Shown piece after piece: positions 36,120 to 44,234 of a DNA stretch of 64,000 nucleotides. Made by a program: the position numbers and the translations under genes. The stretch covers positions 327,538-391,537 of the forward strand of contig NZ_SOEY01000028.1 in the NCBI RefSeq assembly GCF_004402535.1. The letters run 5' to 3'. The notes beneath the pieces were generated by a model. That model was not told the origin of the DNA. It saw only the letters and a program-made list of their open reading frames with translations, and did not search any database. This stretch comes from Cryobacterium glaciale. Lineage in GTDB: Bacteria; Actinomycetota; Actinomycetes; Actinomycetales; Microbacteriaceae. Position 1 is the stretch's first letter, and every line of letters starts with the position of its first letter.

Positions 36120-37481
36120 ATGTTGATCTCGAGATATTCCAAGCCGGAGTTCGATCCGTACGGCGACAATTCACCGACCGAAGCGGATGCCTGGTGGCCT
36201 GCGCCCACCGCGGACGCACCCTTGCAGGCGGTCCTGGCCTTGCCAGGCTCGAAATCGCTGACCAACCGGGAGCTCGTCGCATCCGCTCTGGCCAGTGGAC
36301 CGTCCCTGTTGCGGTCTCCGCTGCACTCGCGCGACAGCGACCTCATGGTCGACGCGCTGCGCCAACTCGGCGCCACGATCGAGGCCGTGGCCGGCGCGGG
36401 CGCGTTCGGTGCCGATCTGCGCGTGACCCCGCCGGTCGAACTGCTCGGGTCCACCACGATCGATTGTGGCCTGGCCGGCACCGTTATGCGGTTCCTGCCG
36501 CCGCTGGCCGCCCTCGCCCTCGGCCCGACCACGTTCGACGGTGATGCCGGTGCGCGCCGCCGCCCGATGGGTCCCATCATCGGGGCGCTGCGCGATCTCG
36601 GCGGTGACATCAACGACGACGGCAAACGCGCCCTGCCCTTCACCGTGCACGGCCGTGGGGCGGTCACCGGCGGCGCCGTGACCATCGACGCCGGCACGTC
36701 AAGCCAGTTCGTCTCCGGGCTGCTGCTGGCCGGCGCACGGTTCGAGCAGGGGCTGCACCTCACCCACTCGGGCGAGCGACTGCCGAGCCTGCCGCACATC
36801 GAGATGACGATCGAGGTGCTGCGCGCACGCGGCGTCGTCGTCGCCACCCCGACCGTCGGCGAATGGATCGTCGAACCCGGTGAGCTCGCCGGGCGCACGG
36901 TTGACATCGAACCCGACCTCTCGAACGCCGCGCCGTTCCTCTGCGCCGCGCTCGTAGCCGGCGGAAGCGTCACGATCACCGGCTGGCCTTCTGAAACCAC
37001 CCAGGTCGGCGCCGACCTCGAGCAGCTGCTGCCGCTGTTCGGTGCCACCGTCACCCGGGTCGGCGACCGCCTCACCGTCACCGGCGGCAAGCACATTCTG
37101 GGCGTCGAGCTCGATCTCGCCACCGGCGGCGAACTCGCCTGCACTCTCGTGGCTCTGGCCGCCCTGGCCGAGACTCCCAGCACGATCACCGGCATCGGAC
37201 ACATTCGCCACCACGAGACCGACCGTCTCGCCGCTCTCGCCACCGAGATCAACCGACTCGGCGGCAACATCACCGAACTGGCCGACGGCCTCAAGATCGA
37301 GCCCGCTCCCCTGCACGCCGGCCAGTGGCTCAGCTACGACGACCACCGCATGGCTACGGCCGGCGCGCTGATCGGCCTCAAGGTGGCCGGTGTCGACGTG
37401 GAGAACATCGGCACGACCGCCAAGACCCTCCCCCAGTTTCCTGAACTGTGGCACGCGATGCTCACCGAAGCGGCGCTGTAG
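36120..37481 (+). CDS. aroA: 3-phosphoshikimate 1-carboxyvinyltransferase (EPSP synthase)
   Basis: Joins phosphoenolpyruvate to shikimate-3-phosphate in aromatic amino-acid biosynthesis. The 453-residue protein has the two-domain fold with PGSKSLTNRE (about 42-51, substrate-binding Lys and Ser), GLAGTVMRFLPPLAAL (with Arg of the PEP site), GDAGARRRPMGPI and late DDHRMATAGALIGL. It follows the divergent sigH-rsrA pair and is immediately followed by rsgA (stop codon and next ATG are adjacent), an arrangement shared with other actinobacteria. Confidence 0.96.
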   Translation: MLISRYSKPEFDPYGDNSPTEADAWWPAPTADAPLQAVLALPGSKSLTNRELVASALASGPSLLRSPLHSRDSDLMVDALRQLGATIEAVAGAGAFGADLRVTPPVELLGSTTIDCGLAGTVMRFLPPLAALALGPTTFDGDAGARRRPMGPIIGALRDLGGDINDDGKRALPFTVHGRGAVTGGAVTIDAGTSSQFVSGLLLAGARFEQGLHLTHSGERLPSLPHIEMTIEVLRARGVVVATPTVGEWIVEPGELAGRTVDIEPDLSNAAPFLCAALVAGGSVTITGWPSETTQVGADLEQLLPLFGATVTRVGDRLTVTGGKHILGVELDLATGGELACTLVALAALAETPSTITGIGHIRHHETDRLAALATEINRLGGNITELADGLKIEPAPLHAGQWLSYDDHRMATAGALIGLKVAGVDVENIGTTAKTLPQFPELWHAMLTEAAL

Positions 37482-38624
37482 ATGCCCGTGCTGCCGCCCG
37501 CCGCAGGCCGGGACGACAGTGACCGCGGACCAGCCTCAGGCCGGCACAGCGAGGCCGGCGACCTGGCGGGCGATCCCGGCGATACCTGGTGGGCCTCCGC
37601 CGACGACGACGAACCCGAGTTTGACGAGTCGAGCGTGCGCGTGCGCCCCGGCCGCAAGGGCAGTAAACCCCGCTCCAAGACCAGGCCGAGCCATCAGGAC
37701 GCCCTGACCGGGCGCATCCTCTCGGTAGACCGCGGTCGCTACACGGTCATGCTCGACGAAAACCTGCCGACCGAGCGGCGCATCACGACGGCCAGGGCGA
37801 GCGAGCTGCGCAAGAAGGCGGTCGTCAACGGCGACCGGGTCGACATCGTCGGCGACACGACCGGTGCGGAGGGCAGCCTGGCCCGCATCGTGCGTATCGT
37901 GCCGCGGGGCACCCTGCTGAGGCGCAGCGCCGACGACACCGACGCCGTCGAGCGCGTGATCGTCGCCAATGCCGACCAGATGCTGATCGTGGTCGCGGCG
38001 GCCAACCCGGAGCCGCGCATCCGCCTGGTGGATCGTTACCTGGTCGCTGCGTATGACGCCGGCGTGAAGCCCATCCTGTGCATCACCAAAACCGACCTCG
38101 CCGACCCGGCCGCATTCCTGGCCAATTTCGCCGGCCTCGACCTGCCGGTCTTTCAGAGCGGCGAGGGCGGCATGCCGATCGAGGCGATCTCGGCGGCGCT
38201 GATCGGCCACGACACCGTCTTCGTCGGGCACTCCGGCGTCGGCAAGTCCACCCTCGTGAACGCGCTCGTACCTGGCACCAACCGGGCCATCGGCGTCGTG
38301 AACACCGTCACCGGCCGCGGACGCCACACCTCGTCGTCGACCGTGTCGCTGCGCCTGCAAACGGATGCCGGCCGCGGCTGGGTCATCGATACCCCCGGCG
38401 TGCGGTCCTTCGGCCTGGGCCACATCAACACCGACAACATCCTCAAGGCGTTCACCGACCTCGCTACGATCGCTGAGCGCTGCCCGCGCGGCTGCACCCA
38501 CCTGCCGGGCTCCCCGGACTGCGCGATCATTGAGGCCGTCGAGGCGCACGAACTCGGCGACACCGGCCGGGTGCGCCTCGACTCGCTGCAGCGCCTGCTC
38601 GCGACGTTCGCGCCCGCCCGCTGA
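37482..38624 (+). CDS. rsgA: Ribosome small-subunit-dependent GTPase A
   Basis: A 380-residue circularly permuted GTPase that assists late 30S maturation. An OB-fold (about 60-135) is followed by the permuted G motifs: G4 TKTD (about 205), G1 GHSGVGKS (about 249-256) and G3 DTPGVRSFGL (about 304-313). The C-terminal zinc knuckle is CPRGCTHLPGSPDC (about 334-347). An acidic, low-complexity N-terminal extension of about 60 residues precedes the OB-fold. The ATG directly abuts the aroA stop codon, so translation is probably coupled. Confidence 0.94.
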   Translation: MPVLPPAAGRDDSDRGPASGRHSEAGDLAGDPGDTWWASADDDEPEFDESSVRVRPGRKGSKPRSKTRPSHQDALTGRILSVDRGRYTVMLDENLPTERRITTARASELRKKAVVNGDRVDIVGDTTGAEGSLARIVRIVPRGTLLRRSADDTDAVERVIVANADQMLIVVAAANPEPRIRLVDRYLVAAYDAGVKPILCITKTDLADPAAFLANFAGLDLPVFQSGEGGMPIEAISAALIGHDTVFVGHSGVGKSTLVNALVPGTNRAIGVVNTVTGRGRHTSSSTVSLRLQTDAGRGWVIDTPGVRSFGLGHINTDNILKAFTDLATIAERCPRGCTHLPGSPDCAIIEAVEAHELGDTGRVRLDSLQRLLATFAPAR

Positions 38625-38631
38625 GTCGTCA

Positions 38632-38672
38632 GGTCTCGATCGCTCGTTCCTCGCGCCTCGACCAGCGAGACC
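38632..38672. repeat. REP-like interspersed repeat (GGTCTCG...CGAGACC)
   Basis: A 41-base element bounded by GGTCTCG (38632-38638) and CGAGACC (38666-38672), with CTCGTTCCTCG inside. I recall this form as a dispersed intergenic repeat in Microbacteriaceae genomes (memory, not searched). It lies 8 bases after the rsgA stop. Confidence 0.6.
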
Positions 38673-38705
38673 GACCTCCCGCCGGCTGAAGGAGCCGGGA
38701 ACCCG

Positions 38706-38749
38706 CTGGTTGAGGAGCGGGCACGCTGTACGCCCGCGTCTCGAAACCC
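38706..38749. repeat. REP-like interspersed repeat (GGTTGAGGAGC...CGTCTCGAAACC)
   Basis: CTGGTTGAGGAGCGGGC is followed by a 9-base loop and GCCCGCGTCTCGAAACCC, with a CGGGC/GCCCG stem. Its reverse complement aligns closely with 63815-63850 near the rRNA operon, so it is a real family of at least two members in this window. It lies in the 178-base rsgA-peroxiredoxin gap. Confidence 0.7.
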
Positions 38750-38802
38750 GACGCACGCAAATCTGAAGCGACCCCTGGCGAAGCCCCCGGTACCATGAAG
38801 GC

Positions 38803-39282
38803 ATGACGGATCCAGCGCGCCTTGCAATCGGCGATTCAGCCCCCCAGTTCACCCTGACTGACCAGGATGGGGCGTCCGTTTCGCTTAGCCGTTTCGGAGG
38901 CAGCAAGGTCGTCGTGTACTTCTACCCGGCGGCGATGACCCCCGGTTGCACAACCCAGGCCTGCGACTTTCGCGACAACCTGGGCTCCCTCAAGTCCGCC
39001 GGGTACCAGGTGCTGGGCCTGTCCAAGGACGCCCCGGCCAAGCTCAAGACGTTCCAGGAGCACGATGCGGTGAACTTTCCGCTGCTCAGCGACACCGGCC
39101 TCGAGGTGCACCGTGCCTACGGCGCTTGGGGTGAGAAGAACCTGTACGGCAAGATTGTGACCGGCGTGCTGCGGTCGACCTTCGTACTGGACGAGGCTGG
39201 CGTCATCACGCACGCCCTCTACAATGTCAAGGCGACCGGCCATGTCGCGAGCCTGCGCAAGAAGCTCGGCCTCGACGCCTGA
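38803..39282 (+). CDS. bcp: Thiol peroxidase, Bcp/PrxQ-type peroxiredoxin
   Basis: A 159-residue peroxiredoxin that reduces hydroperoxides with thioredoxin or a similar thiol donor. The peroxidatic Cys49 is in TPGCTTQACDF and the resolving Cys54 lies five residues later, the hallmark of atypical two-Cys Bcp/PrxQ enzymes. Length and the RSTFVLDEAGVI segment fit. Its nearness to the thiol-stress pair sigH-rsrA fits SigH control, but I see no clear SigH promoter in front. Confidence 0.93.
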   Translation: MTDPARLAIGDSAPQFTLTDQDGASVSLSRFGGSKVVVYFYPAAMTPGCTTQACDFRDNLGSLKSAGYQVLGLSKDAPAKLKTFQEHDAVNFPLLSDTGLEVHRAYGAWGEKNLYGKIVTGVLRSTFVLDEAGVITHALYNVKATGHVASLRKKLGLDA

Positions 39283-39326
39283 GGTTCGCCTGATCGGGCC
39301 GGCCGCACAGGGCCGCGTGACGCCGC

Positions 39327-39776
39327 TCAGTCGGTCTCGGGCTCTGGCTCGTGGCTGGTCGCGGCGACGACTTTCGGGGTGAACACCAGCACGAGCATGA
39401 CGATCGACGGGGCCAGCAATGCCCAGCCGACATCGGGCCGGGCGTAGATCCCCTGAAAACAGCCGATGGCGATCATTACCTGCACGAGCTGCCAGGTAAC
39501 GGCGGCGCCGCGAATCCACGGGCGCCGGCGCAATGCTCCGACGGTGATCGCGCTGACCCAGACGGCAGCGACCACGGTGAGGGCTAACAGGGCGAGCGAT
39601 GCGCCCACCGAGTTCGGGGTGGCGATGAGCAGTTCGAGCACCCACCAGGCGCTGAAGACCCAGAGGGCGAGGGCCTCCAGCGCGAGCAGCGTGATGAACA
39701 CCCCCAACAGGGGGGCACGACGAAGTGCCCGGAGGTCGATCCGGGATGGGCGCCCTGCACCAGAGCCGCTGTTCAC
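39327..39776 (-). CDS. Small four-helix membrane protein, unknown function
   Basis: A 149-residue protein with a basic N-terminus and four hydrophobic helices (about 22-45, 59-80, 93-110 and 115-135) and an acidic tail EPEPETD. I do not recognise a family. It starts with GTG at 39776, is convergent with the peroxiredoxin gene and divergent from whiB1. Actinobacteria often carry such small unannotated membrane proteins; no function should be inferred. Confidence 0.65.
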   Translation of the reverse strand: MNSGSGAGRPSRIDLRALRRAPLLGVFITLLALEALALWVFSAWWVLELLIATPNSVGASLALLALTVVAAVWVSAITVGALRRRPWIRGAAVTWQLVQVMIAIGCFQGIYARPDVGWALLAPSIVMLVLVFTPKVVAATSHEPEPETD

Positions 39777-39845
39777 AGCGAAAAACCATACAAAACTATT
39801 GATTTGATACCTCTATTATGGGACGATATTTGAGGCCCGGTTGAC

Positions 39846-39863
39846 GCTCACAGGGACGTGAGC
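39846..39863. promoter_or_regulatory. Inverted repeat upstream of whiB1
   Basis: GCTCAC (39846-39851), a 6-base spacer and GTGAGC (39858-39863) form a perfect 18-base palindrome overlapping a TTGACG at 39841-39846. It is operator-like. The half-site order is the reverse of a CRP site (TGTGA-N6-TCACA), so a CRP assignment is not justified. No convincing -10 box follows. Confidence 0.4.
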
Positions 39864-39969
39864 TGTTTCAACGCGGTTATCGCGCAGATCCCACTTTCCT
39901 GCAACCGGCTATCACCCCTGCAACTCTGGCCAATCGGCCGTGCACCCATGTAATAAAAGGAGCATCCCT

Positions 39970-40218
39970 ATGGACTGGCGCGATAAAGCTGCCTGCCTCA
40001 CCGCTGACCCGGAACTTTTCTTCCCGGTCGGTAACACTGGACCCGCTGTGGACCAAATCGAGAAGGCAAAGTCGGTGTGCGCTCGATGCAACGTCACCGA
40101 GGTGTGCCTCCAGTACGCACTCGAAACCGGACAGGACTCCGGCGTCTGGGGCGGCCTGAGTGAAGACGAGCGCCGCGCGCTCAAGCGTCGCGCCGCACGC
40201 GCCCGCCGCGCCTCCTAG
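39970..40218 (+). CDS. whiB1: WhiB-family iron-sulfur regulator (WhiB1-like)
   Basis: An 82-residue WhiB protein. Cys9, Cys37, Cys40 and Cys46 provide the four ligands of the [4Fe-4S] cluster, GVWGG (about 58-62) forms the turn, and the Arg/Lys-rich tail KRRAARARR binds DNA. Length and sequence fit WhiB1, an essential NO-sensing transcription factor in mycobacteria that binds region 4 of the primary sigma factor. The ATG at 39970 is preceded by AAAAGGAG; the upstream in-frame ATG at 39940 is rejected. A T-rich terminator follows. Confidence 0.92.
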   Translation: MDWRDKAACLTADPELFFPVGNTGPAVDQIEKAKSVCARCNVTEVCLQYALETGQDSGVWGGLSEDERRALKRRAARARRAS

Positions 40219-40240
40219 CGAGTCGGCGTAACGACAGAAC

Positions 40241-40291
40241 GCGAGCCTATGGCCATCCGGTATCCCCGGAAGGCCCTGGGCTCGCTTTTTT
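40241..40291 (+). terminator. Intrinsic terminator of whiB1
   Basis: GCGAGCC (40241-40247) pairs with GGCTCGC (40279-40285), with an inner GGCC/GGCC stem, followed by six T (40286-40291). It is the clearest canonical rho-independent terminator in the window. Confidence 0.9.
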
Positions 40292-40321
40292 GTGCCCGTG
40301 CGGAGCGGGCATCCGCTCGCC

Positions 40322-40383
40322 GGGCCCACCTTATGCAACCGGGCCCATGACCTAACCTGGGCCCACTTTCCGGGCCCGGGCCC
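40322..40383. repeat. Cluster of five GGGCCC palindromes
   Basis: GGGCCC occurs at 40322, 40341, 40359, 40372 and 40378 within 62 bases, between the whiB1 terminator and the sensor kinase stop. The intervals shrink from 19 to 6 bases. Some copies could pair to form the kinase's terminator. Confidence 0.55.
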
Positions 40384-40421
40384 GGTGAAAAAGACCCGTG
40401 CAGAAGGGGCGGCAGCGAGGG

Positions 40422-41915
40422 CTAGCCTTCCTGCATGAAGCGCAGCGGGATCTCGATGGTGACCTCGGTGCCGCTGCCCATCATGGTGTGCCAGTCGATG
40501 GTGCCGCCGAGTTCGCCCTGAATGAGCGTGCGCACGATCTGCGTGCCGAGGCCAGAACCAACCTTGCCCTCCGGCAGGCCGGCGCCGGTATCGCGCACCA
40601 TCACGGTGAGGGTCTCGTCGCTGCGCTGCGCCTCGATCGAGACCTCGCCCTCGCGCCCGGCGAGGCCGTGCTCGACCGCGTTGGTGACGAGTTCGGTCAG
40701 CACGAGCGCGAGCGGCGTCGCGTACGCGCTCGGCAGCGTTCCGAAGCTGCCGAAGGACTTCGGGTGCACGGTCGTGTTGTGAGCGGATGCGACCTCCACC
40801 GTCAGCAGCAGCACCCGTTCGAATACGGCGTCGAAGTCGACGATTTGGCTGAGCCCTTCCGACAGGGTGTCGTGCACGACCGCGATGGCCGCGACCCGCC
40901 GCATCGCCTGGGTCAGCGCCTCGCGCGCACGGTCGGACTGGGTACGCCGTGCCTGGATGCGCAGCAGCGAAGCCACCGTCTGCAGGTTGTTCTTGACCCG
41001 GTGGTGAATCTCCCGGATGGTGGCGTCCTTGGTGATCAGCTCACGTTCCTGATGCCGGAGCTCGGTGACGTCACGCGACAGAATGATCGCGCCGACCCGT
41101 TCTCCGCGATTGCGAATGGGAATAGCACGCAGCGACACCGTCACCCCGCGCGCTTCGATGTCGGTGCGCCACGGCGCGCGCCCGGTGACCACGAGGGGCA
41201 GGGACTCGTCGACGACGGCGGTGCCGGTGAGCAGACCCGTGGTGACTTCGGCGAGCGACTCTCCCTCGAGCTCCTCAGCGAAGCCCATGCGGTTGAACGC
41301 GGAGAGCGCATTCGGGCTGGCAAAGGTGGTCAGGCCGTCGACATCGAGCCGCAGCAGGCCGTCCGATGCGCGCGGGGCGCCGCGCCGCGGCCCGGTCGGG
41401 GCACCGAGGTCGGGAAAGTCGCCGGAGGCGATCATGGCGAACAGGTCGTTCGCGCAATCATTGAAGGTGAGCTCCTGACGGCTCGGCGTGCGCGCTTCAC
41501 TCAGGTTGGTGTGGCGGGTGAGCACCGCCACCGGGGCGGGCGCCACCTCGGAGCCGGTCGTGCTCAGCCGACGCAGAACCGGAATGGCGCGCACCCGGGT
41601 GGGAGTCTCCTCGTACCAGTCGGGGGCAGTGGTGTCGACGATCCTGGCGGTCTCGAAAGCTTCGGTGACCTGATTGCGCCACTCGGCCTTGACGTGCTGG
41701 CCGACGAAGTCCCGATAGAACAGGGTGGCCGCACTCGACGGGCGCGCGTGCGCGACCGCCACGAAGCTGCCGGAGGTCGTCGGAACCCACACGACGATGT
41801 CCGCGAAGGCGAGGTCGGCCAGCAGCTGGCCGTCCGCAACGAGCATGTGCAGCCAATCCACATCTTCCGCGCTGCTGCGGCCCTGGGCAAGTACGAGATC
41901 ACTGAGAGTCGACAC
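40422..41915 (-). CDS. PdtaS-like sensor histidine kinase (HisKA_2)
   Basis: A 497-residue soluble sensor kinase. A GAF-like domain (about 5-150) and a PAS-like domain (about 175-285) precede the HisKA_2 phosphoacceptor IREIHHRVKNNLQTVASLL (about 298-316), then a HATPase domain with LTELVTNAVEHGL and DTGAGLP. This is the architecture of mycobacterial PdtaS, which phosphorylates the RNA-binding antiterminator PdtaR; a PdtaR gene is not in this window. The GTG at 41915 (STLSDLVLAQ) begins the conserved region; the frame opens far upstream but has no homology there. Confidence 0.88.
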   Translation of the reverse strand: MSTLSDLVLAQGRSSAEDVDWLHMLVADGQLLADLAFADIVVWVPTTSGSFVAVAHARPSSAATLFYRDFVGQHVKAEWRNQVTEAFETARIVDTTAPDWYEETPTRVRAIPVLRRLSTTGSEVAPAPVAVLTRHTNLSEARTPSRQELTFNDCANDLFAMIASGDFPDLGAPTGPRRGAPRASDGLLRLDVDGLTTFASPNALSAFNRMGFAEELEGESLAEVTTGLLTGTAVVDESLPLVVTGRAPWRTDIEARGVTVSLRAIPIRNRGERVGAIILSRDVTELRHQERELITKDATIREIHHRVKNNLQTVASLLRIQARRTQSDRAREALTQAMRRVAAIAVVHDTLSEGLSQIVDFDAVFERVLLLTVEVASAHNTTVHPKSFGSFGTLPSAYATPLALVLTELVTNAVEHGLAGREGEVSIEAQRSDETLTVMVRDTGAGLPEGKVGSGLGTQIVRTLIQGELGGTIDWHTMMGSGTEVTIEIPLRFMQEG

Positions 41916-41993
41916 CCTCACTAGCCTAGATCCCCGCACGCTCCCACCACGCCCCGTGTGGTGATGCCACAATATTGGGTCCATGATGTGATC

Positions 41994-42458
41994 ATGCTCA
42001 CTACGACGGGAACGAAGGATCGCACCTTGATCGTCATCCTCAGTATCATCGCCGCCCTCGTGCTCGTCTCCCTCGTGGTGGTCTTCACCCGGGGTGCACC
42101 GGAGACGCTCGATCCGAGCACTCCGGAAGGCGTGGTGCAGGCCTATTCCGCAGCCGTGATCGACGGTGATGAGGCGGCCGCCGCCGCATTCCTCACCACG
42201 GACGCCTCGGTGGGCTGCGGGCCGGTCGAGCACGGTCCGACCAACAATCTCCGGGTCGTCCTGGTGTCAACGACGGTTCGCCCCACTTCGGCCGATGTCG
42301 TCGTGTCCCTGGTGACCTCGTACGACGACGGTCCGTTCGGCGCCTCCGAGTATGAGTTCGAGGGTAACTTCGACCTGGTCAGGGTCGACGGTGCCTGGCT
42401 GATCGCGACGGCCCCGTGGGAGCTTTCGATCTGCCCGAACCGGTCGATAACGAAGTGA
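41994..42458 (+). CDS. Small membrane-anchored protein, unknown function
   Basis: A 154-residue protein with one hydrophobic helix (about 10-30, TLIVILSIIAALVLVSLVVVF) and a C-terminal region with two Cys (GCGP and SICPN) that may pair outside the membrane. The pattern VVQAYSAAVIDGDEAAAAAFL then alternating strands resembles the small NTF2-like lumazine/DUF4878-type extracytoplasmic folds. The ATG at 41994 is preferred because the helix begins soon after. It lies 13 bases before the large membrane protein and is probably co-transcribed. Confidence 0.68.
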   Translation: MLTTTGTKDRTLIVILSIIAALVLVSLVVVFTRGAPETLDPSTPEGVVQAYSAAVIDGDEAAAAAFLTTDASVGCGPVEHGPTNNLRVVLVSTTVRPTSADVVVSLVTSYDDGPFGASEYEFEGNFDLVRVDGAWLIATAPWELSICPNRSITK

Positions 42459-42471
42459 CGGTGACGAAATA

Positions 42472-44229
42472 ATGTCCATTCTGGTTCTCCTCATTCTCGT
42501 CGTCGTGCTGGGCGCCGGCATCACCGCCATTGTCGTGGCCGTGCGCCGATCTGCCGGCCAACCCGGCAGCACCGGGGCCCCGACGGCACGCCGGGTGGTG
42601 GTCTACATTCTGTTGTTCGCGCTGGTGACTATCGCCGCGATCGGCCTCAGCGGCCTCCTCGGGCGCCTCCTCGATACCACCACCGTCCCCGGCGGCATCG
42701 TACCGGCCACCGGCACGAACCTGGCCGGAAGCGATGTGACGCACCTAGCGCGGTCCCTCGCCTTCACCCTGATCGCCGGACCGTTCGCTGCGCTGCTCTG
42801 GTGGGTGCTCTGGCGGCGGTTGGTGGGCGCGGAGCGTGAGTCGATCGCCTGGGGGCTGTACCTCGCCGGCATGCAGATCGTTGCGCTCGTGACGGCGACG
42901 TCGGCCCTGTTGTCGACCCTGGCCGCCCTGGTGCGCGGCGACTGGCAGCCGCGCACCTTCGCGATCGCGCTGGTCTGGGCTCTGGTCTGGGCCTGGCACC
43001 GGTGGATGTCCCGGCATCCGACCAGAAGTCCCACCCAGTTGAGGAGCGTCGCGCCGATCCTTGGCTCGATTTTCGGCTTACTGATCGGGGCCGTCGGCGC
43101 CGTGACCGCCGTGGCGTCCGTGGTGAACGCGGCGGTCGACGCCCTGCTCTCCTCGATCGCCGTCGGCGACCAGTGGTGGCGCCTGACGCTGCAGGCCGGC
43201 GTCTGGTTGCTCGGCGGCGCCCTGATCTGGTGGTGGCAGTGGATGCGGGAGCACGCCCAGCTGGTGCGCGGCGTGCTGGCCGATCTCGTGCTCGTCGTCG
43301 TGGGTATCGCCGCCTCAGCCGCCACAACGCTGGTCGGAGCGGGAACGGTGCTGTTCGTGGTGCTCCGGCTCGCTTTCGCCGGAGAAAATTCGCTCACCGA
43401 TGTTCTCGATCCGCTCGGCACCGCCATGGCGGCTGCGCTCGTGGGCGCCCTGATCTGGGCCTACCACCACGGCCTGATGCGGCGGCGCGCGGTGCTGCCT
43501 CGGCTGGCCGCCACGCTGGTCGTTTCCGGTTTCGGCCTGGTGGCCGCGGCGACCGGGCTGGGTATCGTGGTCAACGCCCTGCTGGCCGGCCTGGCACCGG
43601 TCGTGGTCGGGTCGGACACGCGCTCCCTGCTGCTCGGCGGGCTGAGCGCTGCAATCGTCGGGGGCCCGGTCTGGTGGGCCGCCTGGAAGCCGTTGCGCCC
43701 GGTCGATCCGGTGTCCGCCCGAGTGACGGGCCGCCGGGTCTACCTCATTCTGATCTTCGGGATCAGCGCGATCGTGGCGATCATCACCCTGCTCGTGGTC
43801 GGCTACCGGGTTTTCGAGTTCGTCCTCGACGATCTGAGTGGGCAGAGCCTCCTCGACCGGGTGCGAGCGCCGCTGGGGCTGCTCGTCGCCACCGGCCTCG
43901 CCGCCGGATACCATTTCTCGGTCTGGAAACGCGACCGGTCGGCCCTGGCCGCGGCCGGCCTGCCCGGCCGCGCCATCCACCGCGTGATCCTGGTCACGGC
44001 CGGAGACCCGACCGTGGTGCGCGACCTCATCGCGGATCTGACCGGAGCCGCCATAACCGTCTGGGAGCGCGCTCCCTTCGGTGATGATCGCGCCGCCGGC
44101 GACTCGCCCGCTGATTCCCCGCCGACGGCCGAACGCCTCAGCCGGGCTTTCGCGGGAGTGACCGCACCTCGCGTGCTCGCCGTCGTGGGTGCCGGCGGCA
44201 GCATCGACGTGACACCGCTGCGGAATTAA
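42472..44229 (+). CDS. Large polytopic membrane protein with five internal repeats (DUF5671-like)
   Basis: A 585-residue protein with at least ten hydrophobic helices. Five related units of about 75-85 residues each hold paired helices and end in an aromatic-basic signature: ALLWWVLWRRL, GALIWWWQWMRE, GALIWAYHHGLMRR, GGPVWWAAWKPL and AGYHFSVWKRDR. This resembles DUF5671-type domains. The last about 100 residues are soluble and end with a strand pattern VLAVVGAGGSIDV. No enzyme motif is visible and function is unknown; a channel-like or scaffold role would be guesswork. Confidence 0.68.
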   Translation: MSILVLLILVVVLGAGITAIVVAVRRSAGQPGSTGAPTARRVVVYILLFALVTIAAIGLSGLLGRLLDTTTVPGGIVPATGTNLAGSDVTHLARSLAFTLIAGPFAALLWWVLWRRLVGAERESIAWGLYLAGMQIVALVTATSALLSTLAALVRGDWQPRTFAIALVWALVWAWHRWMSRHPTRSPTQLRSVAPILGSIFGLLIGAVGAVTAVASVVNAAVDALLSSIAVGDQWWRLTLQAGVWLLGGALIWWWQWMREHAQLVRGVLADLVLVVVGIAASAATTLVGAGTVLFVVLRLAFAGENSLTDVLDPLGTAMAAALVGALIWAYHHGLMRRRAVLPRLAATLVVSGFGLVAAATGLGIVVNALLAGLAPVVVGSDTRSLLLGGLSAAIVGGPVWWAAWKPLRPVDPVSARVTGRRVYLILIFGISAIVAIITLLVVGYRVFEFVLDDLSGQSLLDRVRAPLGLLVATGLAAGYHFSVWKRDRSALAAAGLPGRAIHRVILVTAGDPTVVRDLIADLTGAAITVWERAPFGDDRAAGDSPADSPPTAERLSRAFAGVTAPRVLAVVGAGGSIDVTPLRN

Positions 44230-44234
44230 CCAGA

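Noticed and set aside
39846..39863. CRP binding site upstream of whiB1
   Set aside because: The palindrome reads CTCAC-N6-GTGAG, opposite to the TGTGA-N6-TCACA order required.
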